A DNA stretch of 64,000 nt. It comes from Meandrina meandrites (taxonomy: Eukaryota; Cnidaria; Anthozoa; Scleractinia; Meandrinidae). The notes beneath the pieces were generated by a model. It was not told the origin of the DNA, did no database searches, and was given only the letters and a program-made list of their open reading frames with translations. The stretch is taken from the NCBI GenBank assembly GCA_963693305.1, contig OY855905.1, forward strand, positions 29,098,937 to 29,162,936, given 5' to 3'. Within the stretch, counting starts at the first letter, position 1, and each line of letters starts with the position of its first letter. Below are positions 44,967 to 58,800 of this stretch, piece after piece. The position numbers and the translations under genes are program-made.

Positions 44967-47500
44967 CTTATGGAAAATGCATTTTATACTTTATACGACA
45001 TTTGACGCTGGGAGTGAAAAAGATTGATTGACTGGCTGATTGTCAGTTGCATTTTGTAGCTTACTTTTTAGACGTCAAAAAATGTTACGTCAATTAAGTA
45101 TAGATATTTTAGCTAACTACTAACAGTCACAAGGGAGCATCGATATTAAAAATAATAAGGATAAACAAAAACAAAAATTTAAACGCGTCATATTTCAACA
45201 TACGAGCCACCAATCACTGCTAATTGCATCCGCTGCTAACTACAATGACCTTATTACTTCTGGCGTTTTGTCATTCGGCTTCTAAAGTAAACTTAGTTGA
45301 ACCACTTATTGCGGAAAATTTCATTTGTTTTAAGTTTTATTCATTTTGTTTATGGAAAGAAAATTTGACTAATTCTTCCTTCCCTAACTTCATAAATGCC
45401 ACTGGCTTATGATTTTATGGGTCACATAATCGAGGAAAAAGGGCAGTATCTAGACTGCAATGCAATTCAAAGCTTCTGTTTCCTGTCGAGGCTTAGGAAG
45501 TTCAGGAAAGTACATTATCTTGCATCGAAAACGAACTTCACTGAATTATATCTTGCAGCCGAGTAGACGGACTGTAAGGCAGACTATTCGTTGTACTACC
45601 AAAGGTAACTAAGTTCCGAAGGTAACGACCGTCCGAAAGTACCAATAAAACAGTTTCACGACTCCTGACAAATTTCCAACGAGCCTCCGGTTAAAACGGC
45701 GAGCATCGACACGTGGAGAGGCGCAACTTGATTTATTCATGAGAAACAATGGAAATGACAGATACAATAAGCTGAAATTAAATGATCTAGTATTAGTTCA
45801 GTAGGTGACCCTTATAAAGGCGCGGCTACTGGAACCGGACCACTTGGAAGAAAACTGACCAATCAAAAGGCTAATTGAAAGCAATGGATGGCTATCTTTT
45901 TTCGCAAACAGAGCAATGGCGTTTAAACAACTAGACAACAGCACTGCAACAACCTTTAAAGACAGTGAAGGAAAATTGAAGTCTCTTTTACCTGAATTTG
46001 CAAAGTATCTACTCCACTACACTGTACACACTCTACAGATCCCATCCTTGACGGCAAAGTATGATTATTTTTACTTTTGCCGTTGAAAACCGCTTATAAT
46101 ATAGAATCGAAACCAACCAATCAAAAAAATTTATAAAGTCTCTCGAGAGGTCCGCATCTTCCTCGGGTTTTCAAATTCTTGTTGTAGAACTATTATTTGT
46201 ATTCTTCAACGCATATGGTTCGTTCACAATAAAGGCGCCATCCATTGTTCTTAATTTACCTTTTGACTGGTTTATTTTCTTCTAACTGGCTTGATTCGAG
46301 CAGTCGTACTGTCATCTGTTTTGATGAGTTATCCGTTAAAATGTCCCACACAAATTTACAGAGCACACTATGGAAACGCCATGTTGGTGCCCATGCAGAT
46401 GGCACCAACAAGGCGGCCGGAAATCGGTCAAAACATCTGGAATTCACTTCTGCTTTAAGAGGCAGTCAGATCACTCTCATGAACATTCACATAAACACTT
46501 CTCGCAAAACTTCAACTGTTTAGATTGTTAAAATCACAGGATGAGGCATTTTTTAAGCATACGTGACAGCCTTCTGGCGGCCATCTTAATGTCGTGTGGC
46601 GTGAAAATTCCGAAATTCAAAATGGTCTATCTTGAAGATGGCGGCTGCTATCGAGCTAAAAACCTTCAACGAGATATATACTAAGGATGTCTAATAGCCA
46701 GTGAAGGACAAAAACTCAGGGGTCTTGCGATTCTGGATTTTAGAATTTTGATGACGTCACGTGAAAACCCAGAATCGCAAATGGTTGCTAAATTCGAAAA
46801 CAACGGAGCGTTGTTACTAATTTGCAACTTTATGGTAGACGCGCTTTTAAAAGGACACTGTTAACCATGTTAACATACAGAGAATCTGCCTTTTGCGTGC
46901 ATATGGATGGGTACGAAAGATAAAAAAACGCCTTTCTTGAAGGAAAGCTGTTAATTAGATTTTGAGAAAAGCACAGATATTTTTGCAAAAGTTAAATATT
47001 TTGTCAAGCAACTAAACAGTTTCTTGAGACGAGAACAGTGACATATATATACAAAAGGAGTAAATTCAAGGAATATATCTTTCACATTAGATATTCATAT
47101 GAAGGGCTCTTTATGTACATGGGGGAGAATTATTCAGCTAAATTAATTTTAAATTTGAAAGGATGTTATAAGATCAACATATACAATAAAAAATCTCTGG
47201 AGAAAGTAAATGTTGTTTCTAAGAGCCGTGCTTCGTTAAAAGGCATCTCCATTATTACGACAACTTTAAGAAACACTAAACGTTCAATCAATCAGCAGGT
47301 GGAACCGTGCGGTTTGTCAGAATGATATCTTTTGCTGCTTGATGTTGTGACAGCTTGCATAATTCTCAGAGTTAAAATGAAGGTCATTAGCAATGCTTTC
47401 AATTCCTGAACCACAAGAAATATTCTTCTAAAGGGCTACTAACCGACAGTTAACACTTTCGTTAATAGTCGTCTGCAGGTTTGAAGTTTTCTGGATGAAC
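44967..47500. other. Between genes F and G
   Basis: No coding region supported. It is a copy of the region after gene D, with an extra segment at about 46300-46790 that has mirrored GGCGGCCATCTT and AAGATGGCGGC phrases and CCAGAATCGCAA near its end, suggesting a short inserted element. A shorter AGCAGGTGGAACCGTGCGG element at about 47294-47313 resembles the upstream block of the other genes, 420 bp before gene G. A candidate leader-exon donor AACG|GTGAGT is at 47501/47502. Confidence 0.5.
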
Positions 47501-47728
47501 GGTGAGTGTTTTATGGGTTGCACTGAATCTTGCTGTTCATTAGCAAGCACATAATTAACAACTGGCTTAACACAAGCACGTCACGTTTAAGACGTTTTTC
47601 CGGCTATTTATGAGACTTTCTACTTAACTGATTTAGTTTTTGACGGATAACTGGAGCTTTATGAACAATAACCCTATTTTTAATGGCAAGTTCTCTTTCC
47701 TTCTGTTACCTTAGAAAACACGAGGGAG

Positions 47729-49595
47729 ATGGACCCACAATACAAGGCAGCGCTTCTTCGGACTTTTAGCTTTATATTATGGACATCGCTCAGTGCTTGG
47801 TTGTTTTCTATAGTGGAATACACTGAAAAAGACAACGCCGAAGAAAAATATCAGTTGTTACTTTCTCTGTATGATTCCATGGCATCTAAATACAACATGA
47901 CCATAGAGGAATTCAGTAACTTTTCAAATGTTGCGCATGAAGCCTTGAGTGAACCAAAACCACGGTGGACCTACCTCGATGCAGTTGATTTTGTCTTTCA
48001 AGCTGTTACTACTATAGGTAAGGTAAAATGGGAAAAGGTCTTAAATTAGCTCTTAATAAAATCTGGAACTCAGTTCAAAAAATACTCTCGTGAGCATCAT
48101 CCCATTTAACCAATTATCTCTTTAAAGAGAGTTTAGAAATTTGTCCAATTTTGAGACCCTGTAATTCAGTTGTTTTACTCTCAAAGTCAGTGAAGGTGTT
48201 AATAACAAGTTATTTAACCTAATCTTCAGGTTCAGCTAGTGGTCAATTCACTGCATTCTCGGATTGTTCGTATCTAATAAGCTCTACAACTACGCAATAA
48301 TATTAATTTAAAGTTATGAATTTATTCATAAACGTTGGGAGGCCAGTTTCTTTTATTTGGGGTTTTCTACTTGAGTAAATGAATATTCTTGAGCTAAATT
48401 ACATACCTTATTATAGGGAATTAACGATGCATGTCATTAACGCGAATTTCAAATTATGCACCTTACGTTAAGTTATTGTCAATTAAAAACATATTATTTT
48501 ACAGCATCGTTATTTTATAAGACACCTTTATTTCCAGCAAAGTTACATGTCAACTGCCCTCTCCAGCAAGGTCAATTGACAAATTGTGATCCAATATTGA
48601 TTTTTATAATGTCTTTAGATTCGTCAATAATGTAACGATTGCTATCTCCAGAGGGCTTTAGCTCACTTCTACTATCTGCAAATCTCCATCTTCTTTCTCT
48701 CTTTCCTGATTAACCGGTATTGAACCTCAAGTTCTGTTGATGGACGTTTTTTGTCTTGAGAAAAGCGCAGGTTGCTATACAAATATTATTTTGTTATCGA
48801 AAATTCGCGTTAATTTTACAACGCGTAAGTTTTGTTCGCATTGTTAAAAAGCGTCGTTATATTCCTATAATAAGGTAGATGATTCTTTTTGCTGCAGGTT
48901 ATGGATACATCACTCCTCAAACACCCGCTGGCAAGATATTGTGCATTTTCGTTTCTTTGTTCGGGATTCCCATCACAATGCTTGCGTTAAAGTCCATCGG
49001 TGAACTCATTGCTAAGGGGATCAACAAAATTGTCACGAAGTTTGAAAAGAAAATCCTTAAGAGGTCGGAACCAAAGTATGTTAAACCTAAGAGTGCTGTG
49101 ATCTTGTTTACGCTAGTGGTCTTGTTAATTGTGGTAAATGGCCTGGCGATTACCACGCACCTTAACGATTGGACTATCGTCGAAGGAGTGTACTTCTGGT
49201 TTATAACATTCACCACAATCGGATTTGGTGACTACCATCTTCGGCAACCCCAAAGGATCAGGCAGTTATCTGTAAATATCTCTACCAACAAGTCAGTAAA
49301 TCAAGAGAACAAACACGTATCAGGCGCCGCCTTAGCAGGCATGCATGTATTCTTTACGTCTTATTATATAATATGTTTGTGCATTGTCTCCAGTGTACTA
49401 AACTCTATCATGTCTGTCATCGCAGAACGGAAATGTTGCCGTCGGTGTCCCGGATGTGTTCCTCGAAAAACCCAGCACCACGTGTATAATGAACAAGGCG
49501 GAAATCAAAACGTTTGCGAACCAGTTGTGGTGACATACTTCCGTATCGACAATGTTCGATTTCAGAAGGAAAACATAGAATCCTCACCTCAGTAA
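47729..49595 (+). CDS. K2P potassium channel, gene G
   Basis: Exons 47729-48017 and 48898-49595; product 328 aa. Start MDPQYKAALL; an acceptor-like TTACCTTAG ends at 47714. The exon-1 cap is of the A/I/J type (SLYDSMASKYNMTIEEF). Filters TTIGYG and TTIGFG are intact. The P1 loop is ITPQTPAGK. The cluster is KCCRRCPGC, with an additional cysteine. The tail is diverged (YFRI, ends SSPQ) and lacks the TELK ending. Intron 880 bp. Confidence 0.92.
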
Positions 49596-50973
49596 CCAAA
49601 TTTTTAATGAGAAGTAAGAGTACCATATATTTACATTTATATATACATTTTGTTTGTAACATTTTAATTCAAACTTAAGCATGGTAACTGGTCAACCAAA
49701 AGAGCTATAGAAGCTAAACAAGTTGGACGAATATACAGAAACCCTGACTCGTCCCACTCATCTTTTATAAGAAAATTGCAAAACGCGAAGGATGAAGAAT
49801 GACAGACAGGAGATGATGTCGTTTCTCTCCGACCTCTCCCTTCTCTGCCTTTATCCCATCATTGCCCACGCCTTTTTTTCTCAGAAGAGACGACTGGAGA
49901 CTGGGGACGAGTCATAACAGAAGCCGGTTCCGGTCAATAAATAAATAAAGATTTCATATTAATGTGAGAAAGCACTGGTGTTGTTGGTAATGCAAGGGGT
50001 GTTTTTGCAATTGCTTTTTTTAATTCGTTTCACTTTTTGTATAAGGATGGGAAACGGACACCTGCACGCAGACTTACGAATAACAGAAATTAAATATTAA
50101 AACTCTGTGCTCGCTGTAAATGTAAACACGAATGCTATTTTTAAGCACACACAGCGGGTGCATGCAGACACATATCTCACTGAATACTATTCATAACCTT
50201 CAGCATTAATGCTGGAACATAATCCAAACAGACCCTTTTGGTTAGTCTCCACGATCACGGCTTATAGTGCGGTCAAAGTTGGCTCTTCTAGTAGGTGAGT
50301 CTTGTATAGAGATTACCGCGGGACAAAAAGACAGATAAATAAGTAGTAATAAGTGTTATTTGGTTAACTGAAATGATATAGTTTTTTGCATTTTATCAGT
50401 TGTTTTCCTGACATCGCTGTGGCTTTTTCTGAATCAACTATTGAAACTGAAATCTAGAGCAAAATAATGAAAGTGCACCAAAGGTTGAAAACTATGACTT
50501 ACGACGTTAGTATCCATGATTTAAGCACTGCCGGCAACGAGGCTGACTTGTGTAAGCTCGTGATGTTATCAAATAAGTCTAAATGTAAAAGCAACGTAAG
50601 TTTCCTAGTTAAGCAGATTCAGGAAAGTGGCAATAGTCTGTACACACATGCCCATCGAGTATTTAGTGGACATTGGACTTAAATAGTTCATGCGAAAGCG
50701 TATATAATTATAGCCATGCCATGTTTAAACCAACGAAGACCGAAGGTTCAGGGAAGGTTCTCAATCGAGACGTCTTGTTGCAATTATGTTATGAACGTTG
50801 TTTTACGTTCAACAAAGTCAGTGTTAGAATCTTTCAAAAATTTATTATGTCAACACCTGACTGCAGTTTTCGCATTTGTAGATGTAGGAGCAATCCAGGG
50901 GAATTATACAAGCCGAGATTATCACAGGGACTTCTACTGCACCGAGATACCTGTGTTCGCTTCTTTTCTGTAG
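49596..50973. other. Between gene G and relic H
   Basis: No supported gene. Two overlapping open frames near 50470-50980 lack any recognisable domain and run up to the relic acceptor; they may contain worn intron or exon-1 sequence of relic H, but no exon-1 motif is visible. Confidence 0.4.
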
Positions 50974-51245
50974 GTTAATGGTATGGAGACATGAATACAT
51001 TAGTCCCAAACACTCTCAGGCCAAATATAATATATTTTCCGGCGTCTTTTCACTTGGGATCCCATTGCATCACTTACATCTGTCGGTGAACTGACTATTA
51101 AATTTGTGAAGACAATTGTGACAAGGTTCGAAAAACATTTTCAAAGATCGGAACCAAAACAAGTTAAACCCAACAGTGCTGTGATCTTGTTCTCGTCAAT
51201 AAATAAATTTTAACCGCAAGCAAACTGTTGGGTGACTATGTGGTG
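50974..51245 (+). pseudogene. K2P relic H (decayed exon 2)
   Basis: After a TTTTCTGTAG acceptor-like sequence, scattered identity to exon 2 is clear: TCGGTGAACT, AAGACAATTGT, TCGGAACCAAAACAAGTTAA and AGTGCTGTGATCTTGTT. Indels break every frame and the GYG region is rearranged (GGTTAATGGTATGG). After 51200 only GGTGACTATGT hints at the second pore. M4 and the tail are absent. Confidence 0.8.
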
Positions 51246-53345
51246 TCTTAACATATATTCTTTGAAATGAGTTTAATTCAATTTTAATCTATTTTATTTA
51301 CACCTCTCTTTTCCTCGAAATAAAGTCTATTTTGAGCTCTCAAAATTGATATTAGAATACTCTCAAAATAAACATTTCTTAAAAGGTTGTCTACGGATAA
51401 AGAACTTTCTAAAGGAGGAAAAAGTTTTGACTTTTAATCATACCAAAAGTTATAAAGTTAAAGCAAGAATATACTATTGTCAGGGAAGATGAATAGACGA
51501 AACCTTACAAAATGTATTTCCTCTACTGCACAAATCTGAGAAAGATTCGAATTTAAAATATAGCATTGCAATCAATTTTTAATTACCCATCAAAAAGTCC
51601 AAAAAACTACACCATCTAAACTAAACAAAGCGTGTTATTAGAGTTGACGCTAACACAGCGGAATTATTACTTTAAACACAATAGAAGTCGCCATGGATTG
51701 TTTTTAGTTATTAATTTTTTTTAAATTTCTTTTGTCAATCCCAAACCCAATCACACTCCTAGGATGCGTATATTTTCAATAATGCAAAGAAAAATGAAAT
51801 CCCTATCAATTGCTTGGCGTTAGAACACAGCTGAACTAGAGATGAGTTGTCTCCATCGACGCGAATTTAAATTGGAATGCCTTGTCATAAATTAAACTTC
51901 ACTTACTTTCTGGAGACAAATACATTCCGGGTGATTGCCAGTAAACAAGAAAGTAAGTAAGAGAAGGATTAATAATAGTAATAATAGTGACGCAGTTTGA
52001 ATAATTAAAGTAAATTTATTGGAAAGTCGTAGATAGATTTGTACAAAAGAGAGATTTTCATCATTCTAGTGTATTATACAGATCACAGATCATGTACACT
52101 GAACACAAATGAAAGGTTTGCAAATTTGCTGTAAAGAGATAAATGCTGGAGTGAATGTGCAATGAGCTTTAAGAATCTTTGAAATTGGACTATGCTTTTT
52201 ACAATGAGGCAATGTCCGATTGCATTTTAATTGAAGTTTTCGTGGTAGAAGATGCTTAGACCTTCCTGCATATTATCACCAAAACAAAAGAAGGTGCACA
52301 ACATTTGCTCTAAAATAACAGGCAGTGAGCTAAAAGAAATGCGACATCATTCTTTCTCGTGAGAAATTGCGCATGTCCTCATTTCGTATTCGTAATTTTA
52401 TAAACAAAACCGCTCGTTGGTTCGCCAGATCAATCGCGGATAAGCTTATAATCCCAACCACAATTCTCCAATTCACAGCACGGCACAGCGGCAAAACTCA
52501 ATGCAAAAATATTGCAGAACCTTGAAATTCACGTGGAAGAAGTTTCACACAAAACGGGTGTATAATTTTTGAGGAGTTCTGCGAAACACAACTTCGGAGG
52601 TTTGAGAAAGTTTTCAAGCATGTTACTATGTTCACAGAACTAGCGGATACTTTTTAACGGTTCGCACGATCGACAATCGGCTAAGCACTGTGATTCAGCA
52701 AGCATTAGAGAGGCTTCTAACAGAAATTTGGGTTCGTGGCTTTTTTCATCGTCGAGCGCCAATTATATAGACTTTCAGAAGAATGTTAGAGTTGAATTTA
52801 GATGACCTCAATATTTCCGCACTTCTGCTCTAACGATTTTCCTGAAACTTGGCTATGGTATGTATTAACTCAATGTAAGCTGATTCCACAAATTTAGCAA
52901 AAAAACTACCAGCAAAATTCGTTACCGAATGCGATTTTGTTACAAAAGCGGGGTCCAGTTAAAAAAGTATCATAAAAAAAATATTTGTCTTCAGTTAAAT
53001 CGAATTACATATTATTATTACCGAATGATAAGTGAACATTTTTCTAAAGTTTCAGAGTCATCACGTCGAAGCCTAAAAGGTTAGAACGCAAAGTTTTATC
53101 ATGGACGAGTGCGCCGTAGTAACTACCGAGTCACCTTAAAAATACTTGACGAAGAAGTTGATGTTAGGAAATGCTAATGCTTGGTGACATATCGTAATAA
53201 AATTTCTCATTCCCTGGTATTTTTCATATAATCATAAAATCTTTAACCATTGGTGAATTTAACTACAAGTTTAAATACAATTTTCTCCCCAGCTTACGCA
53301 AAGCAATATATGTAATCTAAAGTTCAAAGGTGAGCAAACGTAACT
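51246..53345. other. Intergenic before gene I, no gene seen
   Basis: 2.1 kb of AT-rich DNA with no supported coding region or clear repeat. The CTCCCCAG at 53283-53290 is an acceptor-like site before gene I. Confidence 0.5.
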
Positions 53346-53349
53346 GGTG

Positions 53350-55453
53350 ATGATGTGGAAGTTGGACCCGCTGCTCAAAAAAGCACTCCTTCGCACTCTG
53401 GTCTTCTTCTTGACGGCCTTTCTCAGCGCTTGGTTGTTTGTTACAGTGGAATACACGGGAAAAGACAATAGCAAAGAAAAACATCAGTTGTTGCGCTCTC
53501 TGTATAAGTCCATGGCATCTAAATACAACATGACCATCGAGGAGTTTAACAACTTTTCCAATGTTGCACACGAGGCCCTGACTGACCCTAAACCACAGTG
53601 GACTTTTATTGCCGCATTTGAGTTTGTCCTTAGCGCTGTAACTACTATAGGTATGAAAAAAGAAATAGTCTTTAGAATGATTTCACTTAACCCGTGAAAG
53701 CCATTTCACAATTACGTACGATAAGACATTAATTCTATTGTTTTCTTTTTTTAGTTTGGACTATTACGCAGTACTTGTTAGATGTTGTTTCTCGGGTTAA
53801 ATAAAATCACTCTAACAAAGTCTGCTAAATACATCTTAAATATATCAAAGGTATCGATGCAGTTATTTGCTTAAAAACAGCACCATTTTGGGTGAAAACA
53901 TGTTTTGTTTGGCATCAAACTTGCTATCTCGTCAATATACCATTTTTTCATCGGAGAACACTCGAAATCAGGAAAAATCGTAAGGGCAGACATGGGAACT
54001 TTCACGGTTCCGCCAGGATCGGTCTCATGACAGACACTGCATCTCACCATTTAGATTAGGAATAAATTTTGAAATTGAATTATATATTTTGCATACAAGA
54101 CACGATTACAGACTAAAGGTAAAATAAAGTACTGAACCTCTACAATGAAATCCTTATATTTTAGCTTTTACCCAAGCAAAATACCAACAAACCTATCATT
54201 TTTGTAACTTCAAGGGTTAGAAGGTCTGTGTGATCTGGTCTTTTTTAGATTGGGGAACGGGGACTTTTTTTCAGATAGAGGCTTATTTCAAACCATTTTC
54301 CAGTTGAGGTACAATTAAGAAAAAAGTGGACTTTTTTATTCTTATTACTAAGTGTTGTTTAGTATACTCATCTTCACATAAAGGTAACCATATAAAGAAA
54401 ACGTGGTGGATAAAAAACTTTTCAAGTGTAATGGACCTTGTACTGTCACAATCTACCATGTAACAACTGCAGCAAGCTTGTGTTCACTATTCTTATCTAA
54501 CATTCTCGTCCCCAGAGGCCGTGATCCTTCTGGTCTACGCCAGGGATCGAGACCCTGGCGAAGATCAGAAGGATCACGGCCTCTGGGGACGAGAATGCTT
54601 ATCATAAAGCAAGAAAAAAAGAAAATATTCCGCCCGCAGCATCATGTAGGGTCACGGGATCGAGTTACTGCATAGATGACTTTCCTCTAAATTTATAATT
54701 TTTTTCTGGGTACCTCTTTTACCATACCAGGATAACTCAGAATTTCTGTACATGTGACCTCCTTTTCAATCTGTTTTTGCAGGTTATGGATACATCACTC
54801 CTCAAACACCCGCTGGCCAGATCCTGTGCATCTTTGTCTCTTTATTCGGAATTCCTATCACATTGCTTACGCTTAAATCCATCGGCGACCTCATTGCCAG
54901 ACGAGTAAACGGAACTGTCACAAAGATTGAAAAGAAAATTCTCGGGAGAGCGGAACCAAAACAAGTTAAAACCAAAAGTGCCGTGATTTTGGTTTTGACA
55001 ATGGTTGTGTTAATGACGGCAAACGGTTTTTTGATTTCGTATGCCGCATCCTGGTCATTAATCGAAGCAGTGTATTACTGGTTTATAACATTCAGTACAA
55101 TCGGATTTGGCGACTACTTGATCAGTGGCATCAAACGCCAAAGTATCACTAAATTATCTTTTAACGTTTCTGTACATCAAGAACACAAATTTGTAGATAA
55201 AGCAGTTGCCACGTGGGCAAACAATTACCCGTTTTTATACAATGTATTGGCTACGTTGAATTCCTTATTTGGTTTATGCCTTGTCTCAAGTGTACTAAGC
55301 TCAATTATGGCAGCTCTCGAGGAAGCAAAACGCATTTGTAGTCCCGAATGTTTTCCTCGAAAAATTGAGGAGCATGCAAACAGTGAACAAAACACTCAAG
55401 GGCAGCAAGAAATAGATGCGACATGTTTAAGTATGGAACATCTTCAGACTTAA
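53350..55453 (+). CDS. K2P potassium channel, gene I
   Basis: Exons 53350-53650 and 54783-55453; product 323 aa. The conserved start methionine of the MDPL motif is leucine here (KLDPL), so initiation moves to ATGATG at 53350/53353, giving MMWKLDPLL. Cap of the A/G/J type with NMT and NFS. Filter 1 is TTIGYG, filter 2 STIGFG with YYWF before it. The linker after M2 has the distinctive GDLIARRVNGTVTKIEKK and ILGRAEP shared with pseudogene E. The cysteine cluster is altered (KRICSPEC) and the tail stops early (CLSMEHLQT), losing YxxM and TELK. Intron 1132 bp with an inserted inverted-repeat element. Confidence 0.9.
54502..54596. mobile_element. Short inverted-repeat element in gene I intron
   Basis: Perfect 31-nt arms (54502-54532 and 54566-54596; ATTCTCGTCCCCAGAGGCCG at the outside) around a 33-nt centre that also pairs in part. 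The copied intron before pseudogene E (about 36428) lacks it, which gives an empty-site comparison. Confidence 0.85.
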
Positions 55454-55629
55454 AATTGTCACCATAGTCATGATTATATTTTTTTTTCTGACTTCAGTCC
55501 GTTCCGATGGGAAATGAAATGGATCGATCCATTCCACTGGAAGGGTGCACACGCGCCCCGTACCATCGTGTTTGTTGAATGTTGAAGTGTTTGCTCACCG
55601 GTTTTCCACACTCATAAAAAAGAGCTCTA

Positions 55630-55885
55630 AGTAAAGGTAAAGTTTACGCTCGGTCCGTGAGGCCGGAATCATAGCACCCAGAGAATAGAAGAACTTCTAC
55701 TCCTCCCTGGATTGAATGCTACAGCAATTTGCCGGCACCCCTTTATACACCTAGATAGAGAGAGGCAGTATAAAAGTAAAGTGTCTTGCCCAAGAACTCA
55801 ACACAGTTGACGTCGGCCAGGGCTCAAATCCAGACCTTTCTATCCGTAGTCCAGCGCGCTAACCATTAGGCTACCGCGCCTCCCA
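55630..55885 (-). mobile_element. tRNA-derived SINE (minus strand)
   Basis: On the minus strand the head begins GGAGGCGCGGTAGCC, with an A-box-like TAGCCTAATGG (55863-55873) and a B-box-like GGATTTGAGCC (55821-55831), then a body with TTGGGCAAGACAC. The tRNA-like region does not fold as an intact tRNA and continues into non-tRNA sequence, as SINEs do. The tail end is uncertain. Confidence 0.7.
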
Positions 55886-58800
55886 TATTACTAAAACAAG
55901 GATTTTGTCAGGCTTCACTCCCCACTCGGACGTCTAGCATCACAGATGCATCCGTTATAATACATTAAACAACTTACCTCATTCAATAAGGTTGGTGATA
56001 TTTAATTTTGAGCCCAAGTTCCATTTAAAGTGCTCAAACACAGCACGAACGATATTTATCTATAGCTAAATTCTTTAGCGGTCTACTGTTTGCAATTATA
56101 TCTCACATGATCGAATTGAACTCTACATGAGTGTTGTTAAAGAAAGTTTAAATAAATTTTCACGAGCCCCATTTATGAATGCATCTGTATAACATTGCTA
56201 TAAATAAAGAATTCAATAACTATTTCCACTCTTATTTCTTTGGACAGAACATCGCCACCGCATTTGGCATGCCCTTCTAGTGATCCCTGTTTGTGTAAAC
56301 AGTTACAAGACAGTGAAAACATTGTAACGTAAAAATTCTTTTTGATTTGAGACTAGCCATTCACCGAATTCATCGGAGTATGGACTGGCAATCAAAACAC
56401 CTTCCGTGAAAATGTATTTAGTCAACACGGTTGCATCGTTTTGACTCTAGCTCTTAAGAACAGCTTAGAAAGTAAACATCCATGTATGAAAAAAGTATGT
56501 AATTGGCATTGTTTGGCATGAAAATTTCTTCTCCATTCCTTGCTCGTCAGAAAACGGAGTTATCTGGATGCTATTTTTGCAGACAGTCGTTTTCCGTGCT
56601 TTGGGTATGTCGTGTAATGGGAAAAATGAATAACAAGAGAAACTCATCTTTAGGCCATGCAAGATTAAGCGTCATGACCTGGCGCTTTAATGTAATTTTC
56701 GTGTCTTCCATTCAGGCTTTTTTCATGCTGCTAATAGGAAAACACACCGTTAAAGACTGGAGATTGTGCCATGGATGAGGGCAATCAAAACAATACACCC
56801 AGGCAGTTTACATTGTCATTTTCGGGGGCAGCTCATTAGTGAGTTGTTTTAGATCTAAGGGTGTTTTGATTCCATGACCACCGGGATAGGCCCTAAGCTG
56901 CCAGATGCATCGTTCGAGACACCGGATCTTTAACTCGTTATATGTCAGGAGTGTCTGGAGTGTCTAAATAAAAGGCGAATTTCTTAAATAGAGGGGGTTT
57001 ATTCACCCTTAACATTAATAATTTCACATTGCATGGGTTGGTAGAATTGTAGCCCACTCAGCAAGTTATGATCTAGTTAGTCACATGCATATCGGTTTTG
57101 AAAGTACTTAATTGTATTATCTACTCCAACTCTTCCCTGTTTTATTAAAAAGCTTGTCTTTTGTACGCTATTTCGTATTGGCAATCATATGAATGAGTGT
57201 GCAAACCCCAATTCCCTCTGTGAGCCGCGCGTGAAAAGAATCATGGGAGTTGTATTCAACAAAACATGTCCTTGACTTCGCAACAATGAATACAACCACC
57301 ATAATCCCCTGCGGGCGTGTCTCATAGAAGCAACTGGGCATTAAAAATCTAAACTTTAAGCGATCTTTAAGGCGGGTACAATTTGAAAGAATTTTCAAAT
57401 ATCACGAATATGGCATACATTTGCCGTTTATTATATGACTGAGAAAGTTACGAACGCGTGAGCATTAATTTGAACAAATTACTTAAAAATTCATGATAAA
57501 TTTGCCCGCTCTCAGCCAATCACAATGGCGTAATTCAGTAAGTTCATAACGTAGTTCCCATGACAACATTTGGAATTCAAAAACTAGCAAAATATCTCAC
57601 GGGCTTGTCAACCCAATCTGTGGTGTTAGTCATTATTAGTAAACTCCACACTAAAACGTCTAGCAAATGCTGCCATTAATATTTTAAAGTATATGGGCTG
57701 TAATATCTGTTTTTACTCTTAGTGAGCTTAGCAAGAAGCGCGCAAGTTAATAACGATAAAGGGAAAATCTCAATAACATTCCATTCCAAATTTATTTTAT
57801 AGCCCAAAAGCTTGTATTGTAGAGTCAACTACATAAAAAGTAAACGATTAATGATTAAAACACTAACGTGTAGCTACACAACGTTAATAACGTTTTTTCC
57901 ATTTAAATTGTATACATCTGCACCTAAACGCCTTCATTTTGCCACAACCGTTCAGTTGCGTAAACATGACATGATGAACGGATACCTTAAAACCGCAACC
58001 ATATTGCGCCTGTTTGTCGCTATGGACGCAAAGGTTAATTAAGCCTCTTTGTTGCTGCTGGTTAAGGCCGAAATAAAGGTAATTGCCGAGTTTTTGCAAT
58101 TTGTGATAACATTAATTTTTAATAGGAACGAAGTCCTATCCAAAAGTTGAAACGGTTTAAGGGAAAATAAGCGTTTTCATAATACTTTCTGTTTTAATCA
58201 CCTGCGGATACAATATAATAGCACTTATCCTAACAGTGTTTTTGAGGATAAATAATAGATGCTCGTCATAACAAAAGACAAAATAATCAATTCAAGCACA
58301 ATGCAAATGCGACGGCCTATTTAACGTCTAGCCGGATGATTGGTGCAAAATTATAAAAAAAAAAACACTAATAATATCTTCCTAACCTAGAATGCCATGG
58401 AAAGTGCAGATACAAAGGTCCGAATTTGAAGAATTCAACTTCAACTTCTCGACAACTTCTTGAAGTTAGTGTTGAGATCGTGGGCATTTTTTTAATGCCC
58501 ACGATCTCAATTCTTTAAACTAAAACGGTTATTCTAATTACCGTGTTTGAATTCATCGGCTGTGAACTTTATTTTACTTGCTGTGTAACTGCCAAGCCGC
58601 CTTACCTATTCAAGATATTATCTCCAATGTAAAAAAGGAAGAAAGAAAGGAATCAAGTGAGTAAGAAGTTCTAATTAGTTTTAACAACAGCGTATTTCAT
58701 GAAGACTTAGTGAGAGAAAGCACAATCTTATACAGGAAATCGTTTACAAACGTTTTCCATACACTTAAATTATCGTATAAAGATGGCTACGTATTTTATT

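Larger units (their letters stand above)
41046..47320. repeat. Segmental duplication copy 2 (gene F block)
   Basis: Second copy of the gene D block. It lacks the 30.5-31.2 kb palindrome. It has extra sequence between leader and exon 1 (about 41700-43130) and between 46300 and 46800. Confidence 0.85.

Noticed and set aside
50467..50978. Two overlapping open frames before relic H
   Set aside because: No K2P exon-1 motif or other domain can be seen; kept only as a note on the intergenic region.
54403..54675. 90-codon open frame in the intron of gene I
   Set aside because: Its middle is the inverted-repeat element; it is absent from the copied intron at pseudogene E.
55800..55885. Possible tRNA gene on the minus strand
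   Set aside because: A- and B-box-like words are present but the cloverleaf is poor and the sequence continues into a SINE body that recurs at 61.8 kb.
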